The notes under the pieces were generated by a model. That model was not told where the DNA came from, did no database searches, and saw only the letters and a list, made by a program, of their open reading frames with translations. A DNA stretch of 64,000 bases from a virus: the IMG/VR virus record IMGVR_UViG_3300018875_000003, positions 1 through 64,000 of that record; one strand, 5' to 3'. Of this stretch, positions 54,886 to 62,965 are shown in pieces. The translations under genes and the position numbers were made by a program. Positions within the stretch are counted from its first letter, which is position 1; each line of letters opens with the position of its first letter.

Positions 54886-55191
54886 TTACCTCTCTATTCT
54901 GTATAACTGCTCGTATAATTCTAACGGACGCAGTAGAACGGACTGGAATCTCTGCATGATTCTCCCCTTGTATACTTCCATACATTTTCCCGTGTGAAGC
55001 TCAAGGTCGTTGAAGCAGTAGACCAGCTTTTCTCCTGTAGTAGCTTTACTGCATCTGATCTCAAATCTGCCATTTTCACTCAACGCAACTTCGCCTGGCT
55101 GAATGTAGTGGATCGTATCCGCGAGGTGCATCGATCGCTTTTGCCTGTCGTATTCCCTATTTTTTTCTGAATAGGCCTTCATCAATTCCAT
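54886..55191 (-). CDS. Hypothetical protein (101 aa)
   Basis: The start overlaps the previous stop (TAATG) at 55191. It begins MELMKAYSEKNREYDRQKRS, has a beta middle (TIHYIQPGEVALSENGRFEI) and a helical end (FQSVLLRPLELYEQLYRIE). No family is recognised. It belongs to the same tightly packed set as the zinc-finger gene before it. Confidence 0.5.
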   Translation of the reverse strand: MELMKAYSEKNREYDRQKRSMHLADTIHYIQPGEVALSENGRFEIRCSKATTGEKLVYCFNDLELHTGKCMEVYKGRIMQRFQSVLLRPLELYEQLYRIER

Positions 55192-55556
55192 TAGGCACCT
55201 GCCCTCTTGATGGTGCGCGGCTTACGCTTGGCACGGCAGCTGCTACATTGTTCGTAAGGCCCATCGTTCGGTGTGCCGCAGGCTACGCATTTCCCTGCTT
55301 CCAGGCGGCGTCTACGCTTGTCTGCCTGGTAGTGCTTCATACAGAAGCCTTTCGACTTATGCGGCAGCCCGCAGCCTTCTACGGTGCATACGATGTATTC
55401 GTGTATCGGTCTTCCTGTGGAAGCCAGTGCAATGCTCGCATCGTTATGCCGCATGTATCGTCTGTAATGCTTCCAGCAGTATCCTCTGGCCACGACTCTC
55501 GAATCGCAGTCGTCCATCTTGCAGATCGGGTTGATTGCCGGCTTTTCCTTTTTCAT
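55191..55556 (-). CDS. Triple zinc-finger protein (121 aa)
   Basis: Starts at ATG 55556, overlapping the previous stop (ATGA). It has two like units, C12-x4-C17-x9-C27-x2-H30 and C57-x4-C62-x9-C72-x2-H75 (with G-Y/F-C-x-K-H-Y), then a zinc ribbon C90-x2-C93-x10-C104-x2-C107. The tail is basic (RAKRKPRTIKRAGA). This arrangement suggests a DNA- or RNA-binding role; units of the CxxxxC...GxCxxHY type occur in phage proteins of unknown function. It is in the first operon left of the divergent promoter region. Confidence 0.6.
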   Translation of the reverse strand: MKKEKPAINPICKMDDCDSRVVARGYCWKHYRRYMRHNDASIALASTGRPIHEYIVCTVEGCGLPHKSKGFCMKHYQADKRRRRLEAGKCVACGTPNDGPYEQCSSCRAKRKPRTIKRAGA

Positions 55557-55720
55557 TTTTTTATTACATGAATCTTCTGAACCTGGGCGTAGTCTCCTTC
55601 AGTGTCGATGATCGTCGCTTCGATCAGAGCTGCCGATGGATACGCTTGGCCTGCCGGTACGCTGTCGATTTTCTTCCCGCCTGTTTTATATACGTCAATG
55701 ATGAATGCTTCTGCCAACAT
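55553..55720 (-). CDS. Small acidic protein (55 aa), first gene left of the divergent region
   Basis: Starts at ATG 55720, ten bases after AAAGGA. Residues FIIDVYKTGGKKIDSVPAGQ then AALIEATIIDTEGDYAQVQK look like a small beta fold. Its stop overlaps the zinc-finger start (ATGA), so the two are co-translated. It stands about 40 bases downstream of a good promoter with a palindrome. No family is known. Confidence 0.5.
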   Translation of the reverse strand: MLAEAFIIDVYKTGGKKIDSVPAGQAYPSAALIEATIIDTEGDYAQVQKIHVIKK

Positions 55721-55763
55721 GATTGATCAATCCTTTATTTTTTATTTACTTCCGTATTCTCAG

Positions 55764-55792
55764 ATTGTAACGCGTTACAAAGTAGTTGACAA
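55764..55792 (-). promoter_or_regulatory. Promoter with perfect palindrome at the strand switch
   Basis: The minus strand has TTGTCA (55792-55787), 17 bases, then TACAAT (55769-55764). The perfect 16-bp palindrome TTGTAACGCGTTACAA (55765-55780) covers the end of the spacer and the -10, so a bound protein would block it. It drives the leftward small-gene operon. On the plus strand TTGACA (55786-55791) and CTATAGGG (55805-55812) lie close by, possibly for the rightward genes. Confidence 0.6.
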
Positions 55793-55961
55793 CAAGTAAT
55801 TTTCCTATAGGGGGCATTTTCTACAAAAAAATTTTTCGGAGGGTACCTAGTTGTTTATTGTTGGTGAGTGGTAGCGTTCGGCGCCCCACCCCCTTCAATA
55901 GACAACACACATTTGGGTTGGCAGTGATCCCATCAAACTGCACAAACGAAAGGAGTCTATC

Positions 55962-56504
55962 ATGACTACACAAGCATTCAGCAAGAAAGGTCTTAACATT
56001 CTTCAAGGAGCAAGCATCCAAGGCGCACGCTTACTGGGTCAAACAGTACGTGGCATGGATAAGGTAGCTGCTGTGGTTGCCCCTGTATTGGGTACGGCAT
56101 GGAGCGTTATTAAGAAGGTAGGCATCGCTGTATACGATATGGTACGTGATGACATCGTTCAGTTGGCAGGCTTTGTACGTGAGCACAAATGGCAGACAGG
56201 TGTAACAGTAGCCTCTGCTGTGGTAGGTGGCATGGCTACCTCCACTATGGTAGGGGCTTCTATACTGGCTGCTATCCTGGCTATGACTACCATTGTCACT
56301 GTACACTACCTGATTGCGAAGCGTAAGAAGCAAGCTATGGACTGGCGTACAACCATTGCAGCAGCGCTTCTTTCTGGAGCATGGGCGTTTACTATTCCAT
56401 TCGCTGTATTCACCCTGCTTGCAACGCTTATCTTTGGTGCATTCTTCGTATTCAAAGGTATGCTGCTTGTATTCGTACAAGTAGCTGCCCTGTTCGTGAT
56501 CTAA
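55962..56504 (+). CDS. Multi-pass membrane protein (180 aa)
   Basis: Starts at ATG 55962 after AAAGGAG. It has four or so hydrophobic stretches: near 37-55 (AAVVAPVLGTAWSVIKKVGI), 80-110 (TVASAVVGGMATSTMVGASI; AAILAMTTIVTVHYLI), 128-150 (TTIAAALLSGAWAFTIPFAV) and 150-180 (LATLIFGAFFVFKGMLLVFV). A basic loop AKRKKQAMD is probably inside the cell. No family is recognised; being the first rightward gene next to the polymerase gene suggests early expression and a membrane task such as superinfection exclusion. That is inference. Confidence 0.6.
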   Translation: MTTQAFSKKGLNILQGASIQGARLLGQTVRGMDKVAAVVAPVLGTAWSVIKKVGIAVYDMVRDDIVQLAGFVREHKWQTGVTVASAVVGGMATSTMVGASILAAILAMTTIVTVHYLIAKRKKQAMDWRTTIAAALLSGAWAFTIPFAVFTLLATLIFGAFFVFKGMLLVFVQVAALFVI

Positions 56505-56862
56505 TAGGTCATGGACATGGCATGGCATAGGTATATAGGGAGTACACGATAACGGTGGATGATCCCCTCTATAGGCTATGCCCTCTATCTATGTCCTGCA
56601 TGGTGACATAGGTAGCAGTACTGTATCATGCTATGCCTTGTATGTGGGCATATGGGCGTGTAGGTGCGCTTACTCATATACACCCCCTGCATAGTACGTA
56701 TTGGTTAAGGGTCAGCCGCCCCCATACGTAGTGTGCAGGGGTTTTCTTTTATTTACTTATAGCTCCCTGTATAGGTGGCCTATATAGACCCCCTCTATAT
56801 GGCACCCCCTATATAGGGAGCTGTATGTAAGTACAGCAAATACACTACTGGAGGTTTTCTGT
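56505..56862 (+). ncRNA. Structured non-coding region, candidate RNA ending at a terminator
   Basis: No gene fits here. TATATAGGGAG occurs at 56532-56542 and 56810-56820. An 11-bp stem (56585-56595 with 56605-56615, one G-U) lies in the middle. A large hairpin ending in TTTTCTTTT (56684-56750) could terminate a ~200-base RNA that starts near 56543. Around 56761-56822, 15-base arms AGCTCCCTGTATAGG and CCTATATAGGGAGCT form an inverted repeat. Candidate small RNA plus leader of the next gene. Confidence 0.35.
56684..56750 (+). terminator. Intrinsic terminator after the membrane-protein gene region
   Basis: CCCCTGCA (56684-56691) pairs with TGCAGGGG (56734-56741), reinforced by TACGTA on both sides, and is followed by TTTTCTTTT. 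It ends rightward transcription before the 57-residue and polymerase genes. Confidence 0.6.
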
Positions 56863-57036
56863 ATGACAAAGCAACTCTTATTAAGCAAAGGTGAACACCT
56901 GGGCTTCTGCCCAATGAAAGGCGATCTGTATTCGGTAGAATCGGGCCTTTCTATTTTCGGTAAGCCGCAATACCGCATTTATTCCCTGAAAGGAGATTCC
57001 ATCAGTGAACTCATCTCATTCCAAGTCATCCGCTAA
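56863..57036 (+). CDS. Small protein upstream of the polymerase (57 aa)
   Basis: ATG 56863 has GGAGG eight bases upstream, a perfect site. The product of 57 residues (LLLSKGEHLGFCPMKGDLYS, then FGKPQYRIYSLKGDSISELI) looks like a small beta fold. Its last codons hold AGGAG and a GTG at 57005 that could start the polymerase frame in overlap. No family is known. It is probably co-transcribed with the polymerase. Confidence 0.5.
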   Translation: MTKQLLLSKGEHLGFCPMKGDLYSVESGLSIFGKPQYRIYSLKGDSISELISFQVIR

Positions 57037-57106
57037 TCTGTCGTCCCGTCTGTCGTCCGCCGCTCTGTCCAACCAAACTAAAACTAACCAAAAGGGGTTT
57101 TCCACA

Positions 57107-60100
57107 ATGACAACTACTAACAACAACAAACAAGCTCAAATCAACAAGCAACTGGCTCAAGTTAATCGTCTGTTCAACCAAGCTGTAAAAGGCAACAAAG
57201 TGAAAGCTGAAATGTCCGAACTCAAGTCTGCTTCTGTAATCCTCGATGCGATCGCTACATTCCCAGGACTGGGCGTGAAAACGAAGAACTATGAAGCGAT
57301 CACAGCAGCTATGGCAGAAGGACACAGCCTGCGCAGCATCATGCTTAATCCGGAGCTGACCGGCGTAGCGAAGAACCAATACCGTTACTTCCGTGCATTC
57401 ATGGATGCTAAAGGTGACGACATCCCTGAGATGGTTATGGCTCCGACTCGTAAACGTGTACGTACTGTATCGGTCGATCTGCTGAAGCACTCCCGCAACG
57501 AAGCTGGTGAAGTGGTGCTCAACGCGGAGGTTAACTTCCAATCTCAGTCTCAGCTGGCTGATGCGTTTGGCTCCCTTGCTGCCGACGACAAGAGCGATCT
57601 GTACTTGGATATGGCTCACGTTGTTTACATCGACCTCAACATCGCTGATCAAGAGAATCAGGAATTGAAAGACTTGCAGGTCGAGGTTGTACGCAACGGA
57701 TTCTACTACAGTGTGGATGGCGTTACACACAAAGCCAACTTCTTCATTCAGACAGCATCCCAGGCTCGTCAGCTGCAAGGTATCTACATTGCCGAAGACT
57801 TCATGACGATCCCGCAAGCATTCAAGAAGCTGGGTCATGACTTCCTCGCTTACTGCAAACTGAGCAAAGATGGCATCTATACACTTGACATCACGAAGTA
57901 TCTGAAACGTCCAGGTCTGTCTGGTACAAGCTCGGTATCTTCGAAAGCAATCACATTCCCGAATGCTCGTATCAGCAAGCTGGCTAATATGACTACTGGT
58001 GAATACCTGGTTGAATCCGATCGTCACACGATGGCGGTTATCGAGGATCGCTTTGCAAAGATCACCAATGGCACATTCAAAGCATTCTACAACAACCGTG
58101 TGGTAACTGTGTCTGCTGTTGATGGTGTATTCACCGCTCAATGGAAAGATGGCCGTCTGACTAAACAAGAAGTGCTGCCTATGAACTACCTGAAGCTGGG
58201 TGTAGGCGATGGCTTGGTTCTGGCATCCGAGTCGATCTACTGGGCACTCAAAGCCGAGCATGGCAATGACTCTGACGCATGGCAAGTACGTATCACCCCA
58301 TTCGTTAAAGGTCTGATGGTATTCGTCCCTGGCCTGCGCAAGTATTATGATGCAGACATCGTTGCATTCAAATCCGCTGTGAAAGGTGACTTCCGCCTGA
58401 TCGCTGACGAAGAAGGACGCTTGGACTTTAACATCGAGCTGCGTATTGCTCGCTTTGCTAAACGTCCAGGTAAGAAAGCGGAGTATGTAGAGCTGCCGTA
58501 TCAGTTCGCTCACGTATCCAGCATCACTGCAGAGCAAATGATCAATGTAGCTGCTCCACGTCTGGAGGAAGCAAGAAACGTACTGTCCAACCCTGCACTG
58601 ATCCAGAAGTATACTGGCGTGGCTCACCTCGAAGACCTGAGCAAGCTGACGACTGCGGAAGCTGAGTTTATGCGTGATCGTTCCCTTGTATCCGTATTTG
58701 CTAACTTCATGCACTATGCCCCATTCACGTATGAGGATGCTTACATGCAAACACGCGCTCTGCAACTGATGGGACAGCAAGTAGACAAATGGGTTGCTGG
58801 TACAATCCCTGTAGAAGGCGAGTATCGCTTCATGGTTCAGGATCCGTATGCTCTGCTGCAAGCTGTGGCTGACGAAGATGGTGATATGATTGTTCCCGCT
58901 TCCGTTGGTCTGCGTCCGCATCAAACATTCATGACTGCACGCGATAACAAACACTTTGTGACTGGACCGGTTGCTTCCTTCCGTAACCCAGCGATCGCTA
59001 AAGGTGAAGGCCGCGTACTGAAAGGTGCTGCTCCGGAGAACTATGTAACCGCATCTGCGAAAGGCGCATTCAACTCGGTCTGCATCATGAGCTGCCACGA
59101 TCTGGACACGTTCGCTGAAGGCGGCGCGGATAACGATGGTGACGAAACATTCGTAACGCAAGTGCCTGAGATCGTAAACAGCATCATGGGCAAAGATGGC
59201 GAATCCAAGTTCCTGGCTATGCTTGACCTGCATGTAGGCAAAGATGGTGAGTGGGCTTCCGGTTGCCCGTTCCCTATGGAATCCGATGAGAAGCTGACAT
59301 TCGGTGCAGCATGCGTGGATCACGATGGACAATTCAAAGTGAAGTTCACTGCTGATCAATACGATGATGCTTTCATCCAAGCTGTGCATGAGCTGAGTAA
59401 AGAGTATGTCATCCGCACGCTGAACCCGAACAAGATCGGACAGCAAACAAACATCGCTACACGTCTGGCGGATGCTGTGCGTAAGGTTGGCTATATGTAT
59501 GCTGAGGGTGTAGACGAGTTCGGTCAAGCTGTCGATCGTACCGAAGCAGAGAAACAAGATCTGCTGCATGAGATTGTACGCATGGAAGAAATGATCGATC
59601 TGGTTCGTCTGACACAAGGATGGGAGATTGACCGTGCGAAGCATGGCGGTGCATACGAAGAAGCACTGGCTGCCGAGCTTAACTTCATCAACAACCCACC
59701 GAAGTATGCTGGCTTCCAGGAGAATCCGAAAGCGAAACGCGTATGGATCAAGCAAGCATGGTTGTCTCACCACAAAGGCACTGAAGGTGGAATCGATACA
59801 GGTTCTGTAATGAGCCGCGTACACAACCACATGAAAGCATTCGTACAGGAGAATGTAATCGACAAGTCTGAGGAAATCAAGAACGATGTCGAGAACAACA
59901 ACATCATCCATGTACTGAGAAGCGAATATGCTATCGATGCTAACAAGTATGAGGCTTTGGCTGCTGTGATCCGCTCGATCCGTGCATCCTACACTGCCGA
60001 CCTGATGAATGCCCGCAATAAGAATGCAGAGTTCAACAAGCTGGCTGAAATCAAATACAACGGCAACGACCACGCTATTCGTATGGCGAAAGCTAAGATC

Positions 60101-60667
60101 GAACGTATCTATAGCGAAGATTGCGATGCGATCACATTCAAGCACCAGGCTGCACTCGCTGCACTGGAATTGTCTTACTCTGCTACAGATATCGGCTATG
60201 TATCCTATATGGTGACATATACGGAGCGTGGTAAAGATGGCAACCGCTCGATCAGCTTCCCTTGGGTTGTGGCTAAGAAACAATTCCTGGAGCTGTGCGC
60301 GAAGATTGCTAATCGCGAGATCGTGAAGAATCCTTATCTGGTTCCCGCTTCTGAAATCAAAGCAAACTTCCGTATTGCAGAAGATCCACGCAGCACAGAA
60401 GGCAAACACTATGATGGTATGAAGATGGCTGAGGTTATCAAGCAAGCTGGTTCAATCGAGGTTATGTATACGCTGAACGAGGTAACTGGTGTGTATGGTT
60501 ACGTGGCATTCGTGCCTGTAGGCAGCAGACTGGTATATGTCGGAGATTTCTATCAGGATCAGGTTGCATTCATGACCGGAGCTACCCACTTCGAACTGAA
60601 TGTATCCAATGCAGAAGCAAAAGGACAAGCCATGACCCTGACAGTCTCCAGCGTAGGTCGTAAATAA
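57107..60667 (+). CDS. Single-chain DNA-dependent RNA polymerase, YonO / eukaryotic RdRP-like
   Basis: ATG 57107 (MTTTNNNKQAQINKQL) follows AAAGGGG by nine bases; a GTG at 57005 with AGGAG would add 34 Ser/Asn-rich residues but overlaps the small upstream gene. In the 1186-residue product, FRNPAIAKGEGRVLKG, then FNSVCIMSCHD and GGADNDGDETFV (Asp675, 677, 679) reproduce the catalytic barrel of the RdRP/YonO family (RxP..., then GGDxDGD). YonO of phage SPbeta is a known DNA-dependent example. The protein probably transcribes one class of phage genes. It is distinct from the beta-prime-like barrel in the 2256-residue protein. Codon use here (few TTA, CTA, TCA) leaves the opposite strand open for 1139 codons. 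Confidence 0.78.
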   Translation: MTTTNNNKQAQINKQLAQVNRLFNQAVKGNKVKAEMSELKSASVILDAIATFPGLGVKTKNYEAITAAMAEGHSLRSIMLNPELTGVAKNQYRYFRAFMDAKGDDIPEMVMAPTRKRVRTVSVDLLKHSRNEAGEVVLNAEVNFQSQSQLADAFGSLAADDKSDLYLDMAHVVYIDLNIADQENQELKDLQVEVVRNGFYYSVDGVTHKANFFIQTASQARQLQGIYIAEDFMTIPQAFKKLGHDFLAYCKLSKDGIYTLDITKYLKRPGLSGTSSVSSKAITFPNARISKLANMTTGEYLVESDRHTMAVIEDRFAKITNGTFKAFYNNRVVTVSAVDGVFTAQWKDGRLTKQEVLPMNYLKLGVGDGLVLASESIYWALKAEHGNDSDAWQVRITPFVKGLMVFVPGLRKYYDADIVAFKSAVKGDFRLIADEEGRLDFNIELRIARFAKRPGKKAEYVELPYQFAHVSSITAEQMINVAAPRLEEARNVLSNPALIQKYTGVAHLEDLSKLTTAEAEFMRDRSLVSVFANFMHYAPFTYEDAYMQTRALQLMGQQVDKWVAGTIPVEGEYRFMVQDPYALLQAVADEDGDMIVPASVGLRPHQTFMTARDNKHFVTGPVASFRNPAIAKGEGRVLKGAAPENYVTASAKGAFNSVCIMSCHDLDTFAEGGADNDGDETFVTQVPEIVNSIMGKDGESKFLAMLDLHVGKDGEWASGCPFPMESDEKLTFGAACVDHDGQFKVKFTADQYDDAFIQAVHELSKEYVIRTLNPNKIGQQTNIATRLADAVRKVGYMYAEGVDEFGQAVDRTEAEKQDLLHEIVRMEEMIDLVRLTQGWEIDRAKHGGAYEEALAAELNFINNPPKYAGFQENPKAKRVWIKQAWLSHHKGTEGGIDTGSVMSRVHNHMKAFVQENVIDKSEEIKNDVENNNIIHVLRSEYAIDANKYEALAAVIRSIRASYTADLMNARNKNAEFNKLAEIKYNGNDHAIRMAKAKIERIYSEDCDAITFKHQAALAALELSYSATDIGYVSYMVTYTERGKDGNRSISFPWVVAKKQFLELCAKIANREIVKNPYLVPASEIKANFRIAEDPRSTEGKHYDGMKMAEVIKQAGSIEVMYTLNEVTGVYGYVAFVPVGSRLVYVGDFYQDQVAFMTGATHFELNVSNAEAKGQAMTLTVSSVGRK

Positions 60668-60691
60668 CACGAAGCACTCATGAGATTTACT

Positions 60692-60730
60692 GCAGTCGGT
60701 GTGTTCTCAGCACATCGACTGCACCCTTAT
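60692..60730 (+). terminator. Hairpin at the end of the polymerase gene
   Basis: A 12-bp stem (one G-U) with loop TTCTCAG and a modest T-rich tail (CCCTTATTAT). It is in the right place to end the polymerase transcript, but the tail is weak. Confidence 0.45.
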
Positions 60731-60731
60731 T

Positions 60732-61066
60732 ATAGCACACCCTTCGGGTAGGTGCTAATGCTATCGACAGACGCCTGCATGCTGCCCTGTGACGCCCTGC
60801 TCCTCTCGCATGACGAATCCTTCGACCGACAAGAAGGAAGCGGCAGACGAGACGACAGGCGGCTTATAGGACGCGTTCTTATGCAGCGGCTTATATATAG
60901 GCAAACTTACGGCAACTCAGCTCGACGGCTGAATCATACGATTATTGCGACCGGTGTGTGAGGGAGCTGCTTCGCACCACGATCGTTGCTGTTATTCGTA
61001 AGCTGAAATATAGCCTGTTTTCCTATATAGTCGATGGCATCATCACCTACCCGAAGGGTGTGCTAT
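60732..61066. repeat. 37-bp imperfect inverted repeats, 261 bp apart
   Basis: The left arm (60732-60768) contains TAGCACACCCTTCGGGTAGG and ends in ATGCTATCGAC; the right arm (61030-61066) is its complement, with four mismatches in the inner half. Each arm also holds a CCC-TTC-GGG mini-hairpin. No transposase and no target duplication is seen. Confidence 0.6.
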
Positions 61067-61392
61067 TCCTGGGCGTATGCGTATTTTGCGTATGTTGCTA
61101 TATGTGTGTGATCGATATCATATATCGTATTTCATACGTTGTATGCTCATTTCATATTTCGTATATCATATGCTATCGAAAGAGGTGAACCCACATCCGA
61201 AAATTTCTTGCTACTTGAGTATGATTTCATATAGCCTATATAGGTATCTTATGATGAAATAGGATGCTGTAGACGAAGGTCGCTAACGCTCCTGTGGCTT
61301 TGTGAATGTGTGTCTTATGAGTATGGCTATATGCTAATCGGACATACGCGAATGACGATAGATATACTATGACTATATAGGGAGATGTATAT

Positions 61393-61689
61393 ATGAGTTA
61401 TCCTGATTGGCAACCTAAGTTTGATTTCAATGACGATCTTGTTTGTATAGAGAGATACTTCGATAATGAGAATGTCGATGATCTGGCTCCATCTATAGAG
61501 ATGGTTGTTGGTAAAGGTATTACTCTAACGTTGATTCCTTCAGCTTTATTCCCTGCATATAGGGTGAACAATGCACAAGGTGAATGTATTGGTCATATTA
61601 GTCGTGAGACATCTCTTTATCTTGTTACTCTATATCCTCGTGCTATGAGTGATGGACAGATTAAGTATCTTCGTTCATTGCGTAAATAG
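61393..61689 (+). CDS. Hypothetical protein (98 aa)
   Basis: ATG 61393 follows TATATAGGGAG by eight bases. The product has a polar, acidic start (WQPKFDFNDDLVCIERYFDN), a beta middle (GKGITLTLIPSALFPAYRVN) and a basic helix at the end (MSDGQIKYLRSLRK). Probably an early gene; no family. Confidence 0.5.
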   Translation: MSYPDWQPKFDFNDDLVCIERYFDNENVDDLAPSIEMVVGKGITLTLIPSALFPAYRVNNAQGECIGHISRETSLYLVTLYPRAMSDGQIKYLRSLRK

Positions 61690-61837
61690 CATATATGATG
61701 ATGGCTATATAGGTTGTTTATGCTATATAGACTTTATATCGTTAGATATATGATTAATAGGATGGCGCTTTGCCTTTTTTTCTTTTGCCAATCCTTTGGA
61801 TCGGCGCTAAAACACTATGCAATGGGGGTTCCATCAC

Positions 61838-62065
61838 ATGGAAGCATTCATCAGGTTCTACGCTAAAGTCAATCCAGGACACTGGGCTTTGGATATTCGT
61901 CATTCGAGTATAGTCGATTGGTCTATCACCGTTGGCTATAAGGCATCGCATCCGAAGTATGGCGAAAGCATTATTCATGTACAGGGTTGGGATGTCGATC
62001 TGGCCTTTGCGAAAGCACAGGTTCAGCTGAAAGAATGGTTGACCGAACATAACGGCGGCTATTGA
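61838..62065 (+). CDS. Hypothetical protein (75 aa)
   Basis: ATG 61838 follows GGGGG by nine bases; an ATG seven codons upstream lacks a site. The product has a beta-rich pattern with Trp and His (FIRFYAKVNPGHWALDIRHS; SIIHVQGWDVDLAFAKAQVQ) and a short helix at the end. No family is recognised. Confidence 0.5.
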   Translation: MEAFIRFYAKVNPGHWALDIRHSSIVDWSITVGYKASHPKYGESIIHVQGWDVDLAFAKAQVQLKEWLTEHNGGY

Positions 62066-62090
62066 TTAACTATATAGGAGGATTCATCAT

Positions 62091-62375
62091 ATGAAGAAAA
62101 CGATCGCCATGCGCCAGTCATCCGTATATGGTGCTATATCCAAGATGATTAATGCCATGTCTGGAGATTCTATTCAGTTTCAAACGGCAGTGAAGATGTA
62201 TAAGCGATTTGCTACAGGCTTTGTTCTAAGAGAGAACGAGGTGGCTTTCTTTCTCCGCGAGCTGGTTGATGCTGGTCACTTGCACCTGGAGGTAAACGAT
62301 CAAGGCAAAGAGATGTTGTCGCTCACTCCAGCGGGAGACGAATACCATACCATAAGCTTTGGTGATGACGAATGA
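62091..62375 (+). CDS. Winged-helix-like protein (94 aa)
   Basis: ATG 62091 has TATATAGGAGG upstream. The first ~45 residues are helical and polar (SVYGAISKMINAMSGDSIQF), then LRENEVAFFLRELVDAGHLH is a recognition-helix-like stretch and LSLTPAGDEYH a possible wing. It may be a small regulator. It overlaps the next gene by four bases. Confidence 0.5.
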   Translation: MKKTIAMRQSSVYGAISKMINAMSGDSIQFQTAVKMYKRFATGFVLRENEVAFFLRELVDAGHLHLEVNDQGKEMLSLTPAGDEYHTISFGDDE

Positions 62376-62620
62376 ACGTTTACGATATTGGCATGCACTA
62401 TGATGATATACTGCTGCGTATGAAGGATGTGCGCAGCTATATTCCTGTGCTTATGTCTGGATATAAGGCTCCGTATGATATCGAGGACATTATCCGGGAG
62501 TATGCTGCTAATCCGATGTATGATATGTCTTTGGATGAGTTCCGCAGCCGGTTGAATCTATTATCGTCTATAGTGCGATTAGATTACGATAAGCTTGCGG
62601 CTTCATATGGGATGTCGTAA
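62372..62620 (+). CDS. Hypothetical protein (82 aa)
   Basis: Starts at ATG 62372 in an ATGA overlap, so it is co-translated with the previous gene. The product is helical and acidic with repeated Tyr/Asp (VYDIGMHYDDILLRMKDVRS; YDIEDIIREYAANPMYDMSL). No family is known. Confidence 0.5.
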   Translation: MNVYDIGMHYDDILLRMKDVRSYIPVLMSGYKAPYDIEDIIREYAANPMYDMSLDEFRSRLNLLSSIVRLDYDKLAASYGMS

Positions 62621-62621
62621 T

Positions 62622-62635
62622 CGTAACGCGTTTCA
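62622..62635 (+). promoter_or_regulatory. Degenerate palindrome CGTAACGCGTTTCA
   Basis: Twelve of fourteen bases match TGTAACGCGTTACA. It stands directly after a stop codon in a 141-base gap before the next plus-strand gene. It may be a weaker site of the same protein. The rest of the gap shows nothing else. Confidence 0.3.
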
Positions 62636-62761
62636 TTTTTTCTTTTGTCTATGTTGATCCAGCTGAATTGCCTCCTACTTTTTTCCGCACTGGTTGGCAG
62701 GCAGGATGGATGGCAGCAAAAGTGATTGATGTTGATTGATTCCAGAAAGGAGGTTCCCGCA

Positions 62762-62932
62762 ATGAGCACAAACTTTAAAGCTATATCGTTTGCTGAGTTT
62801 ATGACGGATGTAATGGGTATAAGCGATAAGCAATACTATGAGATGGATGCCGATCAGCAGCGTAAGATTTTTGACCAGTGGCATTCGCTCACTCAGCTAC
62901 AGTTTGATTTGTGGTCTTCTAAAGTTAATTGA
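62762..62932 (+). CDS. Small protein (56 aa)
   Basis: ATG 62762 follows AAAGGAGG by eight bases. The product (FKAISFAEFMTDVMGISDKQ, YYEMDADQQRKIFDQWHSLT) is a short helical, acidic protein. The site is strong, so the gene is likely. No family is recognised. Confidence 0.5.
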   Translation: MSTNFKAISFAEFMTDVMGISDKQYYEMDADQQRKIFDQWHSLTQLQFDLWSSKVN

Positions 62933-62965
62933 TTGGCGTTACATTACGTATAGTGAGGTGGTATC

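Larger units (their letters stand above)
60668..61392 (+). other. Non-coding region with long inverted repeat and AT-rich stretch
   Basis: Just after the polymerase stop, GCAGTCGGTGTG / CACATCGACTGC (60692-60722) forms a 12-bp hairpin, followed by CCCTTATTAT. A 37-base inverted repeat (60732-60768 with 61030-61066, 33 of 37 paired; the outer 23 perfect) then encloses ~260 bases. From 61070 to 61260 the sequence is rich in CATAT/CGTAT repeats. Frames of 69 and 76 codons here have no RBS and odd composition, so I count none as a gene. Confidence 0.45.

Noticed and set aside
55805-55812. T7-type promoter CTATAGGG
   Set aside because: The rest of a T7 promoter is missing and no T7-type polymerase is seen.
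57005-57106. GTG start for the polymerase at 57005
   Set aside because: It has AGGAG but overlaps the 57-residue gene and adds a Ser/Asn-rich stretch; ATG 57107 has its own site. Kept as an alternative.
57026-60445. 1139-codon minus-strand frame opposite the polymerase gene
   Set aside because: Same codon-bias artefact; composition is unlike a protein and no start site is seen.
60752-61188. Frames of 69 and 76 codons after the polymerase
   Set aside because: No RBS; the first overlaps one inverted-repeat arm and the second contains the other; odd Cys/Tyr-rich composition.
60668-61392. tRNA genes
   Set aside because: No cloverleaf with a TTC loop and CCA-like end was found.
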